Part shown: piece by piece, positions 31,383 through 42,991 of the stretch | Numbering within the stretch: the stretch's first letter is position 1 | Layout: every line of letters starts with the position of its first letter | Origin: Trichomonas vaginalis G3 | Taxonomy: Eukaryota > Parabasalia > Trichomonadida > Trichomonadidae | Reading direction: 5' to 3' | Length of the DNA: 64,000 bases | Assembly: GCF_026262505.1 (NCBI RefSeq) | Contig: NC_067205.1 | Location: 11,222,001 to 11,286,000 of the forward strand | Program-made: the position numbers and the translations under genes | The notes under the pieces: model-generated | Databases searched by the model: none | The model's input: the letters and a program-made list of their open reading frames with translations, nothing else | What the model was told of the DNA's origin: nothing

Positions 31383-32138
31383 TTTTTGCTGGCGACCCCC
31401 CTTCGCTCGATATTTTTTTTGTGAACGGGTGGGGGGGCAAACCCAAATTTTAGCTAAAAGTGACAGGAAAAAAAACGTTTAGTATTAAAAAAAAAGACCG
31501 ATAAGAGCTTCGTTCGAAATATAGAGGGAACTGAGAATGCGCAACCATTCTCAGGGAATATTGGATGCTATTCCCGTTCCCTCTGTATGGAAAATTGAGG
31601 TTTTCAAAGGGAGTTAAAATAATATCAAATTTATACTAATTTACTTCAAAATACAAAAGTATTTGACAGCTAAAATTAGTTACTTTAGCAAGCCTATCAA
31701 TACCCTTTTACGATTATTGCTACTTTTTCGAAATAAAATAAATTTATTATCAAAAACCTTTTTTTTTCTTAGTAAAAATAAACGAAATTTTTTACCTTAT
31801 GAACTTTTGATGGAAATATGCAAATTTAAAATAATAAAGAAAGCCGCGAGCGAAGCGATCGGCTTAGTTCGAAGATTTTGATTCAAATCTTTGCTGATCT
31901 GTAATTCGCGGAAGCCGCGAGCGAATCGAGCGGCTTAGGTCTAAGATTTTGATTCAAATCTTTGCTTATATTCCTTAAATTCTTTATGAAACTCGCAACA
32001 GTTCCATAAAAAATTTTAAATTCTAAACTGTCGAAATTACCGATCAGTAATCACACCCTTCACGGGTGTGTCGCTTTTTACAGGCGTGTCACTTTTAGCT
32101 AAAATTACCCCTACTCGGTGGGGGGTCGCCAGCAAAAA
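31383..32138. mobile_element. non-autonomous inverted-repeat element (MITE-like), about 0.76 kb
   Basis: The two ends are inverse copies: TTTTTGCTGGCGACCCCC at 31383 and its complement ending at 32138, with a second inner pair ATTTTAGCTAAAAGTGACA (31446 and about 32083-32106). Inside are a three-way-junction fold (31519-31588), two direct units of about 58 bp at a step of 69 bp (31842 and 31911; each has an AAGCCG/CGGCTT hairpin and an AAGATTT/AAATCTT hairpin), and a CACACCC-TTCAC-GGGTGTG hairpin (32051-32070). There is no credible gene. The family and target duplication could not be settled. Confidence 0.6.
31519..31588. repeat. perfect three-way-junction inverted repeat
   Basis: The outer stem 31519-31531 pairs with 31576-31588 (13 bp, one G-T). 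Inside it TGAGAATG (31532-31539) pairs with CATTCTCA (31546-31553), and GGGAATA (31554-31560) pairs with TATTCCC (31569-31575). No base is left unpaired at the junction. The T-shaped outline resembles parvovirus end hairpins, but no sequence relation is implied. Confidence 0.75.
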
Positions 32139-32379
32139 AAAGATGTCAAAATTTATCCCAAAAATTTTAAAAAAATCGAAGAAAGTGCATCCCAGGGATT
32201 ATAAAATTTAAGTTTTCACATCTCTACTTTATACTTTTTACTTTTATTTTTTAATTTCAAAAAAAAATTGGTGATTGTTCTATTCTGTTACAATGTGCAT
32301 TATCATATTCTAATGAATTATTCATTACATACATTTAAAAAAACTTGTTAAAAATGAAATTAAAAAATTATGTTTATTA

Positions 32380-33352
32380 TTACGCTGTGAATGTGTCAAC
32401 AGCGGTCATGCCTGTATCTGTATCCCATATTTGCCACAACCTTTCTGTATCTGCATTTGTGTATTTCGGTTTCAGCTGATACATTTGATTTGGCGTGTAA
32501 TTTGTTCCAGTTAATGGATTAATTGGGAGATCTTCATGCGGTGTGTTATTATTGTACTCCCAAATAAAGGCAGGAATAGCCTGAATGCTTTGGCAGCGCT
32601 CCAATGTCGGCCAGAATCTCTCAATCTTCCCATTTTGGTAGGGAGAATGAGAGTCTGTATGCCGCCATTGGACGCCCCAAAGATCAAGTAGATCTTGAAA
32701 GGCGCCCCTATTTTCTGAACCGTTGTCGGTCCAGAAACAATAAGGGGCGCCAAATTCAATGAAGGCGGAAGCCGCAACGTTCGCTGTCGTCGCTGCCAGC
32801 ATATCTGGTATTTGTATACACGCTAGGACTTTGCGGCTAAAATCGTCGATTATGCCATAAATATACTGGCCACGAACACCCCTAAAATAATGAACATCTG
32901 CGTGCCAGATAAGATTGGGTGAAAGCGCCAATATCTTACTGCTGTTTCTGGCCCGGCATGCTCTAATTGCGTCTTGGTGAAATGATTTTCTTTGAAGTAT
33001 CTGCGTACTTCTCTATAAGATACATCAATTTGTTGTAATTTCAAACGTTTCCATTGTTTTGTTTGACCACAGGGAAAGGCCCAGTGGTCATGTATCACAG
33101 CAAGAGCTTTGATTTGGTCGTAGGGATTGACCCTACGACCTTTCTTGCCTTTAGGCAATGGGATATTCTGTAAGCTAAATTGATTTTGTAAAAAAGATTT
33201 TGAAACATCTAAATATTTGAAATCATTTGATTGAAGGGTTGGGGCGATGGAACATGGGTGCAAGCTTCTTCCCATGTCATTTTACCTTCTTCAATCTGAT
33301 TGGAAATACCAATTAGGTAAATTCGATCGACATACCCTTTGTAAGGATTCAT
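32380..33352 (-). pseudogene. IS481-like (rve/DDE) transposase, broken
   Basis: The gene starts at about 33352 (MNPYKGYVDRIYLIGI) with a helix-turn-helix N-terminal region. The rve catalytic core follows: WHADVHYF (first D), IYGIIDDFSRKVL, FWTDNGSENRG (second D) and YQNGKIERFW (the E). The C-terminus (NNNTPHEDLPINPLTG, then WQIWDTDTG) is of the type found in IS481/IS3-like transposases reported from parabasalids. It would move its own element. The reading frame shifts twice, near 33250 and near 32930, so it is inactive unless these are sequencing errors. No clear end repeats were found. Confidence 0.8.
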
Positions 33353-33532
33353 TCTAATGAAGTACGTTAACAATCAAAATATTCTATAAGTGTCTAGTAT
33401 GGAATTCAAAAGAATAAAGAAAATGGTAACGTAAATAAACGTATTATGAAATAATTTATAATTAAAATGAAAAAAAAGAAAAAATAATAAGTAAAGTGAC
33501 TGGAAATGAAAATTAAAATCAGTGTACAGTTT

Positions 33533-33774
33533 TATTTTTTTCTTGCTGTGAAACGTATTCGGTCATTTTTTTTAAAATTAATTTTTTGTTAGAGATAAGA
33601 GCTAAAACTCGGTAAACAACTTCTTTATGTCTAGAAAATTCTATCTTGCCTTTTATTTTTTTCTCGCTGTGAAACGTATTCGGTCATTTTTTTTAAAATT
33701 AATTTTTTGTTAGAGATAAGAGCTAAAACTTTGCAGACAACTCCCCCATGTCTAGGAAATTTAACATTCGTCTC
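33533..33774. repeat. two tandem copies of a 121-bp unit
   Basis: GCTGTGAAACGTATTCGGTC and the following TTAGAGATAAGAGCTAAAAC recur 121 bp apart (33545 and 33666). The second halves differ more. No gene is seen. Confidence 0.75.
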
Positions 33775-35030
33775 CCATTTTTATATATTTGGTTTAGAAT
33801 GTTCGAAAATGCGTAATATGGCCATTAATATTAATTGAAAAGAACCTTGAATTAATTCAATCTGATCTCACAAAATATTTTAAATTACAAACTTTTAAGT
33901 TTGAATAGATAATTAGTATTAAACTCAAATAACTAGTTTATTTTTGAATAAAAATTATTTGAATTTATTCAATTTTGTGAATTTTCCTTCAAAAATCAAG
34001 TTTAAATATCATATTTGCCATATAATTATAAATACAATGAAACATATTCGAAATTGAAAAGAACGACTTTTTCTGTTCTTTCAATCATTCAATTTGAATT
34101 TTGCAATATTGGATTTCTCATTAAATAGCTATTAAAAACAACAAGCAATTTAACTTACATTCAAATTTATTTGTGTTATATTCAATCTTCTCAAAACTTA
34201 TAATTTTCGGCTATAGCATGATTATATGCTATATAATATAATAAACCAATAATAGTATCATTCTTTCAATTATTTGAAGAGAAAACCGAAAAAATCTATT
34301 TTCGGTCGATAACATAATGGGCTCATTCTACCGTCAAATTTCGCTTTTATTCTTGGTGTTCATTTCCATACTGCGATCTACTTGTAAATGACATCCTTAT
34401 TCAATTTTTTTTGATTTAAATAGAATTGTCAAATCTTTTTACAATTTGCTCAATTGTAAATTCTTCAATTTTTGTTCGAATAGTCATTTTAATTTATTCT
34501 TTGTTTCTCAAAGTTCATTTTTCATCTGCACGTCACCTAACCAATCTCGTTCTTTCGGTTTAAAGCGAAATATTTCATGTTTTTAAAAATTATTTTTTAC
34601 TGGAAAATTTATATGGTTTTGTTGCATGCTAAGTTCGGTCAATGATAGAAATTGAGTGGAAATTAATCGTCGAGGAAGTACGATTATGTAAAGTAAAAAA
34701 ATGTTGTGGGATTTTTAATATTATATATTATTTTATAATAAAATTTTTTTGAGTCATTTTAAGAAGCACATATAATTTTTTGAATTTAAAAATTAAAGTA
34801 GTGTCAAACGAATTTATCACTTAATTTAATACTCAGATTTCTTAAAATTAATGAAAAAAAGGTTTTCTGAGAACTTTTGAGAATGGTTTTCAAATTCCAT
34901 TATTGAAAATATATAGGTATTGTATGAAATTCCAACTCTATATTTATTAAAATTCTAAATTTTTAATAAAATAACTTTTCAGAGGAATATGATTTTGAAT
35001 GGTTGATTAATAAGTATAAAAATGTCTACG
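33775..35030. other. AT-rich intergenic DNA
   Basis: Very AT-rich, with no open frame of note and no RNA gene recognised on either strand. Confidence 0.6.
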
Positions 35031-35038
35031 ATTTTAAG

Positions 35039-35353
35039 GAGGGACTTGTTCCTTATGAGGTATACATCATAACTATATACCTCATAAGGAACAATTCCCT
35101 CTTGATAGCTGGGAAACTTTCTCTGAATAACTTATCATTTGGAGAAAGTTCCCCAGCTATCTATTAGGAACTAAAGGCTATGAGGCACTAATATATAATC
35201 AGTGCCTCATAGCCTTTAGTTTCCTATTAAAAACGAGAAAACTTGTTCGAAATGATAAACAATTTCGAACAAGTTTTCTCATTTTAAGGAGGGAATTGTT
35301 ACTTATGAGGTATACATCATAACTATATACCTCATAAGGAACAATTCCCTCTT
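35039..35353. repeat. cluster of five consecutive long hairpins
   Basis: Five inverted repeats lie almost end to end: 35039-35101 (26-bp stem, 11-base loop), 35104-35161 (20 bp), 35165-35226 (25 bp), 35229-35285 (24 bp) and 35289-35353 (26 bp). Each has at most one mismatch or bulge. The first and last are nearly identical (TTCCTTATGAGGTATA type); the inner three differ in sequence. Gaps between them are 2-4 bases. No open frame runs through. Mobile palindrome or structured RNA are both possible. Confidence 0.8.
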
Positions 35354-35617
35354 GATATCCTGGATATTTTTGAATATATTTTTTTAATTAAAGTTCTCAA
35401 AAGTATTATCAAAAGTGATTTTTAAAAATATCTCCAATTAATTAACTAATTAAAAGTATTATATTTTTAAAATTAAATAGTTTTTCAATTTTTTTGAAGG
35501 AATTGAGATACTTCCCACGACAATAAAATTGAGAGGTTTACATTATGACTGATCTTAGCATGCAACAGTTTTGCTAGTGTTATCTAATATTTATTCATTT
35601 TCTTTCCATCCCAATAT

Positions 35618-36892
35618 TACCCAGATTTTCCTTACTTTTACCACTCCCCATGTAATTTCTGGGGAAAACGATAATTCATTTTTTTTATGGATGAATAGAT
35701 CGTTTTCCTAGAAAGGACCTCTTATCTCTGGCTAAAAAGAGTGTCAGATCCTAAATAGGTTATTGATCTAGTGTACAAATCCAATAAAAAGCCTATTTTT
35801 TTGGCTTTTTTGGTGCTCATTTTTTCGAAGATCTACATGAATATTGGGAAACCATCGGATTTTTTTGGTTAACCCACATCTTCATGTAGTCTGGACTATC
35901 TTTCCTCGAAGGACCTCTTTACGGGTGTAAAAACTCATAAAGTTCTCAAAAGATTCATTCTCGATCTCCATGCTGAAAGAATTTACAATAAAAAAGAGAT
36001 CTACGCATCAAACTACAGCCATAAATGAACTGAACCCCTAAAGCTCAGCTCTTAGTTTATCAAAAACGTCGAAATCCTTCTCATTGCAATCAAATTTTCT
36101 CAATAACTCATAAGAAAAATCGAATTTTGATTAAGCCGATGTTATAGGTATCACAAATACTACAAACTTAAGCAATATCGAAATTGCCAGCAAAAGTTTG
36201 AAATTGCATTGCTCATATTTGTTTTGTAAACTAAAAATCTGCTTATATTATTCATTAATTTTTTATATATTATTCATATACTTTAATAAAAACAATACTA
36301 TTTCACCTTAAAAATGAATTTCATAAGTCAATATTATTTTTTTGAAAATGTATCAATTTTCGATTAAAACAACATGAGAATAAAATTTACGCAAAATTAT
36401 TTTAAAAAATGGTTTTAAAATTTACAATTGATGAAGAATAAGATTGCAAGAAGTTTTGAAGTTTAATTTTAAGAAAAAAAAATTCGGATATTATTCATGG
36501 ATCTAAGTAATTTGATATTTGAGTATCGGCACTATGCATAAAACATATATTTATAGTTTTTTTGGATTTTTATGATTTTAAATATATTCAAATTTGGCAA
36601 TCCAATAGATTTTTAAAAAATAGGTAAATAAAAATAGATTACATATGCAGCAGATTTAGAACATGAAACAAATCTTATAGTGACCCAAAAAAAAATTCAT
36701 GATCCAAAAAAGAAAAAAATTAGCTAAATAGCAATCAAACCTTGGCATAATGAATCATTATGTCGGATGTTTCCACTACGCTACACCGGCAGTTCGAAAA
36801 ATGCCCTTGGTGGTTCTATTTAATAGCTACTCCCAACGATAGGCGGTGTCCCCAGCTTTAGAGGGGTGGTAAAAGTTAGGAAAATCTGGGTA
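35618..36892. mobile_element. non-autonomous inverted-repeat element, about 1.28 kb
   Basis: TACCCAGATTTTCCTTAC at 35618, continuing to TTTTACCACTCCCC, is inversely repeated at the right end, where the complement reads TACCCAGATTTTCCTAAC, then TTTTACCACCCC. The matching arms are about 32 bp with a few mismatches. The inside is AT-rich, with no gene; a palindrome CATAATGAATCATTATG lies at 36745-36765 and a tRNA-like TAGCGTAGTGG box nearby on the minus strand. No clear target duplication. Confidence 0.6.
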
Positions 36893-37404
36893 AAAGTCAT
36901 TTTCAAAATAAATCTTCCATCTAATATAAGGAAACCTGCAGATAATTAATAAGAATTATGGTAAACTGTTTTCTATCTCTAATTCCTGCGTTCGATTAAA
37001 ATTTTTAAATATATCAATTTATTTCATATTTCAAGATTGCACTTATATTATCCATCATAGAACTTTATCAATTTAGTATTGTGATATGACTATTAAATTA
37101 TTATGTACGAAATGTATTCTTATTTTTTAATTTTCTTATGAATTCATGCAAGCACCGATATTTTATCATTTCAATATCTTCACAATCATAAATTTTGAAA
37201 ATAAGCCAATGATATCAAAGAATGAATCTAATGAATTCATATTTCTTTGAAATTCTAAGAGTTTCTTGCTTCTCAAATTCAAATTATCATTTAGTATGAT
37301 TAAAAATGATAAGAAATATTATCGGAATATACAAACAAATTTATAAAATAGATCTGATAAATGAACATCAATAAAATAATATCAGTATTCAAAGCCAACT
37401 TAAT
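36893..37404. other. AT-rich spacer 3' of the protease-like gene
   Basis: Only AT-rich DNA is seen, without a recognisable feature. Confidence 0.5.
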
Positions 37405-39968
37405 CTATAGATTAATTGCAGGCTCTTCAATATCATCCTTATATTGGTTAGGAGCCCTTTCATCATCACGATGAATTTTTATAACTATAACAGTCACTCC
37501 GACTGCTGTAAAAACTGTTACAACAGAAAAGATTGAGGAAACTGTTATTACTATTGATTTAATATTTGCTGAGTTAGAATCGGATGAATCCTTATTCTTT
37601 GTTATTGAATTTGTAGGTGATGGAGCTAAAGTTTGGGTTATTGTTGGCAATGGCTTTGTGATTGCTGCGTCATTCTGTTTGTAGTTTAATCCTGGAATTA
37701 TCGGGCAAATGGATTCATTAAAGGTAAAATTAGAAAAATCATCATGGGAACTTATTTTAGAAATATAGAATGATTGTATTAGCAAAGAGCATGGATTCTG
37801 AGGAAATGCACTAAGCACTTGAACTGATAAGATCCCCTTGGAGATATTTTGGGTTTCATCAATTTTAATGTCGATGTAACCAGAGTTGTGATCTGAGAAA
37901 CGGAAAATCATCTCTTTGGTTTCATAGTTAACTAGTGTGAAGAGAGCTAACGAGCTTTCATATGAATCAGTAAAATAAGGTATTGAATAATTCATGTTTT
38001 TATCTAATTTGATATACTGATGTGAACTATAGTTCAATGACGTGATGCTGAATGGGCCACAGCTACATGAATCAATACCTTTGGTAACATTAATGATGTT
38101 TACGTGAAAAGTTATATTTGCTTTACCTGCAAGGTTATGCGGTGGAAGCATTTTAAAATTATTTATTTGTCCTGCACTTTCAAATTGCTTGAAACCAAGC
38201 AATGTCTTTAAAGGATTATCTGATTCGATTGAATAATATAGAACTGCTGGCTGGTTTTTTAGCCCATTTATGGATGATAATTGGAAACTAATATAATCAC
38301 TTGAGTTAAGAACTGAGTTCGCGTGGAAGTTTTTAAGTGATAATGAGCAGGATTGACTTTCTTTATATAGATTACTATGAGAAGGTCGAATTGGTTGAGA
38401 ATCAATCTCAGTGTTCTTAGACGATGTCCTTATTAATCTTTTCTGTACATTCAATATGTCATTAATTGAATCACAGCCAAAAACTTGAAGCTTTGTGCGA
38501 TGAACCCTTCCCATTGGAATGCATCCTGTTGAATATATTATTATATTCCATGTTCCAATTCCATTTTCTCCTAAAAAAGCTCGGACATTAAATCCATATA
38601 CTCCCATTTCATCATTTATTGGCTGTGTATCTGCGATATTATTAACTACAACTCTTGTTCCACTGGGAGATATAAGTTCGATTATGATATCACCAATTTT
38701 TGCATGTGTCGTTTCGATAATCAGAAAAACATTCTCGACAACCTTAATTTTTTTGGTTATAGTGTGTGAAAAATTCAAGGGGCTGCCTCTGCATGAAGGT
38801 ATTACTGGATCTTCGTAAATGTTTTCCGATTCTAAAAAAAGCTCTGATGGAAGACCAGGAAAAGTCTTAGCAAAATTAACTGCATTTGCAACATTAAGCC
38901 TTCCGAATCCGTAATGGTTTGAATACTTTACACCAGCTGCATTTGTTATCCAACTTGAATGATTAGCATCATTAACAGTAGAGCTGAGAGAGATAATGAA
39001 CTGAAGTTCTCTCCATGATAAAAATTGATCTATCTCTAAGATATTGGAAAGTGCACCTGCTGCAATTGAATATGCCGCATCCATTTTCCTCACATCTGAT
39101 TCATTTCCGTTTTGCATCATATTTGACATAAACTCATTAACAGTAATTTTTGATCCATAATCAATGGAAGTGTCAGTTGACGGAACATTAAATAATATAT
39201 TGGCAGAAATCGGAGAATAGAACGCTCGATCACCTCTATTTGTAGTGGCAGCTACATTAAGCGAAAACCTCATCTGAGTAAGAGAACGATAATTAAAATC
39301 AGAAAAACCGTATTTACTCGAAGATGGGGTTATCAGATTAATCCAGCCTAGACCATTTCGTCCATGTACAAAATTTGAGCCAAAAGAGCTCTGTAATGCA
39401 TCATTGGATCAACTTGGATTTGATTTTGAGGATGCGACTTTGATATATGGAATAGATTGATATTTTTCAATTTCGATTGCTCGTTTTGTAGATATGATGT
39501 AATATTATAAATTGCGTCTGAAAAATTCGAAGGTATATTATTGCATGTTATAGTATCGTCTGTAGGATAATTAAGTGTGCTTTGGTTTGACATTGTACTC
39601 AATATTATATTCTTCATTCCTTGAATGTGGGGTTCCATTTGAGTAAAATTTTCAAATTTTGATTTTATATGATTTTGAGCCTTATCATGAGTTAAGCATT
39701 CACTTGAAAACAATCCTATTTCAATTTTCTGACCATTGATTCCGCAATTCCAAACTGGAACAAGATTTAGATCTTCATCTTGATATCCATCACTTTGTCC
39801 AATATTCTTGATGTAGAATGGATATGGGTTACTTTCACGTGGATTTTCAATCGGCAATACGAGCATAATGGGGAAAGATAAGACCAGCAAGAGCATTAAA
39901 ATCAATTGTTGTAAACTTATGAAAAAATCTAGATTTTTTTGATAGAAACGCTTCCCCACACGTTTCAA
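37405..39968 (-). pseudogene. kexin-like (S8B) membrane protease homolog, degenerate active site, one frameshift
   Basis: The N-terminal part (from 39968) has a hydrophobic leader (LILMLLLVLSFPIML) and a diverged subtilase domain. The frame then shifts near 39360, where the kexin-type GRNGLGWINLITPSSSKYGF continues in the other frame. Next come NVAATTNRGDRAFYSPISAN, the region where the catalytic serine belongs (reads RKMDAAYSIAAGAL instead of GTSAAAP-type), a P domain (about residues 165-270 of the second frame), a Ser/Thr-rich stalk and a C-terminal membrane segment (IVITVSSIFSVVTVFTAVGV) before KIHRDDER. The expected Asp and His motifs are also not recognisable. It is probably a non-catalytic surface paralogue or a decaying gene. 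Confidence 0.75.
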
Positions 39969-40691
39969 AATTTTTATCGAAGATAAGATTTATCGCAAAT
40001 CCTATTGTCTCAACAGTAATTAACATGTTTTTCTAAACTAAGATTTATAGAGGTTTTAAGATCCATCACAATTTTGTACTGTATCGTATTTATGAAGGGT
40101 TTGCGAAGGAATTGCACTGGGAATATCTCGCTCTAAAAGTTATCTGAAATAAAATCCCAAGTAACCTTTCATCGATAAATCGAAGAAAATCAATTAACAG
40201 TCATTGTATTTATATTTGGCAGCATTAATTACTTTAATATGAGCAAGATTGAAAGAAAACTCTCTTTTTATTAAATTTTCAATTATCAAAAAATCAAGAA
40301 TTTGTACTATATGCCTAAATATGGTATAGGTTAAAAAGATGCAATATATTTTCAATATATATATATCCGAGTACATAAGTTTATCAATCGACATGACCTA
40401 AAATTTCAGGTTAATTTGTGGACATAGATTGCATAAATTGATAGTGCTATTATCACGATAAGTTTGATGCGTTGTTGTTAGTCAAGTAAACTTTGTTATC
40501 AAAATGATAAACTTTCAATGGGTATTGAACAATAAAATATTATCTAGTAGGTTTAAAATTGTTAAAATATATATGGGTTGTTTATTGGACCTTAAAAAGA
40601 ACATGAAACTTTATTAGTTAATTGATATCAGATTCAGATCGTTACGGATATTACGAAATATATCTAGCTTGTGGTATATTGGATATTAGAT
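39969..40691. other. AT-rich upstream region
   Basis: Intergenic DNA upstream of the protease-like gene. No further gene, RNA or clear promoter element could be supported. Confidence 0.5.
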
Positions 40692-40695
40692 TTAA

Positions 40696-41734
40696 GGGTG
40701 CACACGAGATGATCATGTAAACTTCAGAATTTAGAACCTTATTTTTGGGCATTATCTTGGCTACCTATTTAGGCTCGAAAAGCAAAAAATATCAAAAAAT
40801 ACAACTTGAGTCCATTATGACCCTTTCATGGAGGTAGTTTTTATCCGCTAGTATTTTCCCTTTGAATCTCTTTACAATTCGAAATCAAATTCAAAACTCA
40901 GTAGAAGAAAGGAAGAATCGACTTACTACGGTTGTAATACGAATAAATACATATATTTAATTATTTTTATTTACATAATAATTGTTTGAAGCTCATATTC
41001 CAACAAATTTTTAAATAAAAACATTAAAATGTTGAAAATGTTCATATATTTTAATAGGGTTTTGGCACTTTATTGAGGAATTACTACATACATAGTCGAA
41101 CTGAACTTGATATTTTGAAATTTAAATTATTTATCAAAATTAAAATTTAACTTGAAATTTATAATTATTTAGTCATATTTTGCATAATTCTAAGTAGATT
41201 TTGTAAAAAATCAAGAAAGAAAAATTTTAACGTGCTTTATTTTTTCTTTTTTATAATAATACATATTATTATATAATTAACATATTCATAATGTTTCACC
41301 CTTTCAAAAATATAATCCTCCTCCTCTCAAATAAACGTACATACGGGTGGCCTCTTTTTTCAAAAAATTAAAATTTGAAATTTTGGGCTCAAATATTAGA
41401 GATTTTTTCAACCTTCAACGATATATGTTGTATATATCAGACCTCCTTTCTTTTTGATACTTAACATTGTTCCTAAATCTTAGCCGTTAAGGCTGTTCTG
41501 AAAATATTTTTTTCGAAAAAATTCGAAAAAAATTCTTAAAATTCAAAAATCCCTTAATTCCTGAGGATTTTGGAAAAAAGTTTTTACATGAACATGTGTA
41601 TATTATATGAAGTATATTGATAAGGTAAAAATCAAATTTTATTGCATATTCATCGAGAAAATAAACTAACAAATCCCTCAAAATTGAGAGGGTAATCCTC
41701 CTCCTCTCAAATAAACGTACATACGGGTGCACCC
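40696..41734. mobile_element. possible piggyBac-like non-autonomous element with TTAA ends
   Basis: GGGTGCAC at 40696 and its complement GTGCACCC ending at 41734 are each bordered by TTAA (40692-40695 and 41735-41738). TTAA is the duplicated target of piggyBac transposons, whose ends often start with a GGG or CCC run. The 1039-bp inside is AT-rich without a gene. A 36-bp segment (CTCAAATAAACGTACATACG core) is present at the right end and again at 41314-41349. The short 8-bp repeat makes this tentative. Confidence 0.45.
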
Positions 41735-41909
41735 TTAAACAGATTTCGTAAAGAGAATTAAATAAACAATGGTAAAATTTTAATATAAACCGATGATAAC
41801 AATATCTATATAATTCTAACAATGAGGCAATATGATAAATTATTACTCCATATCATTTCGTATAAAAATAAATATTATTAAAAGAAGCAGGGCTTATTAT
41901 CTATCTTCG

Positions 41910-42347
41910 TTAATTGATAAGATTGTTGATATCAAAGAAAGACATTGGATCCTTTGGAGGTTCTTTGTCGCGATTTAATCTCTCTTTCTTTCTTTGAAGG
42001 TATAAAAACCTGTTCTTAATGCATGTATTTGTCCTTCCTGGGAAGAAATGTGAAATTTTCATCCACTGTGAACCAAATATTGAATAGCAATGCTGCAATA
42101 ATTGATCTTCTGATTCGCTCCAAGCGCCATTATTGACATTTGGAGATAAATAATAATTCCATCTCTCGTAGCATTGTCTTTCATTTCTGTTTGGAAAGCA
42201 TCTGGCAACAGCTTTCCAATTAACTTTTTCCATTGTAGCCACGATTTCTTTAAGGCGCATATCTTCGTGTATAGACCATTTATTGTGCCTTGTCTTTTTT
42301 GGAAGATCAAAAGACTGAGGAGTAGGTTCTTGTTCAACAACAGACAT
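41910..42347 (-). CDS. two-repeat Myb DNA-binding protein
   Basis: A 145-residue protein with two Myb repeats. The first spans about residues 24-68 with tryptophans at 24, 44 and 63 (KWSIHEDMRLKEIV, then NERQCYERWNYYLSP). The second spans about 76-118 with W76, W95 and F114 in the third place (GAWSESEDQLLQHC, then GRTNTCIKNRFLYLQR). Conserved CYERW and IKNRF recognition helices indicate sequence-specific DNA binding in the nucleus. Size and layout match the large trichomonad family of small R2R3 Myb proteins, some of which control transcription. The gene looks intact; the start is the first ATG of the frame. Confidence 0.92.
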   Translation of the reverse strand: MSVVEQEPTPQSFDLPKKTRHNKWSIHEDMRLKEIVATMEKVNWKAVARCFPNRNERQCYERWNYYLSPNVNNGAWSESEDQLLQHCYSIFGSQWMKISHFFPGRTNTCIKNRFLYLQRKKERLNRDKEPPKDPMSFFDINNLIN

Positions 42348-42991
42348 TTTTGTAACTTTTCAATGTTCACTGAATTTGAAAGTTTCTTATTTTTAATCAA
42401 TTAACACTACATGACTTTTAAATCAAATTTACTTCGATTTTATAAATGCGGTATGATCATTCAATATTTTTATTATCATTCAATGGGTATCCATTATCAA
42501 ATTGTCGATAATTGTGTTGGTATATCATTATTGGCATTGCCCCCTTTACAACATACGTGATCTGAAGTACAATTGAAATTAAATCGATGCTCAGAAATTT
42601 GATTAATTATCAATTGAATTTGGATTCGTTAATCGTTTTTCATCCCATTAATGATATTGATAAACATTTTGCAATTAATTTTTTTATCATGAAACCATCG
42701 GGTTAAATGACTTTTGAAGTGTAAATTAGCCAATATTCAAACAAATCGTTTAAAATCACTTCATTGAATTTCTACAAAACACGAAAAATCATTACGAGAA
42801 ATGAGAATTCATTGAGATTCGATCAACATAGTTTTCTGTTTTGGTTGGAATTTATTAATGAAGGCGATTTGCTAGAATTTGTCGTGAAAAACAGACGGTT
42901 ATCTAAGAATTTAATATCAAAACAAAATAATTTTATTAAAATAATTATATATAACAGAAAATAATTATATAAATTATGAGAGGTGAGAAGT
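42348..42991. other. intergenic gap between Myb and armadillo-type genes
   Basis: AT-rich DNA of about 640 bp. Upstream of the Myb start (minus strand) and downstream of the armadillo-type gene. No gene or repeat is recognised. Confidence 0.5.

Noticed and set aside
31663-31881. 72-residue frame inside the MITE-like element
   Set aside because: It runs through AT-rich and hairpin sequence with no protein-like pattern.
32380-33352. rve transposase as the Maverick integrase
   Set aside because: It lies in host DNA outside any Maverick ends and its pattern is IS481-like rather than the Polinton integrase with a chromodomain-type C-terminus.
36722-36800. tRNA-like stretch on the minus strand (TAGCGTAGTGG box)
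   Set aside because: Only an A-box-like word and a weak B-box-like word; no cloverleaf.
41487-41822. 111-residue minus-strand frame upstream of Myb
   Set aside because: It spans the end of the TTAA element and is built of AT-rich low-complexity residues; no domain.
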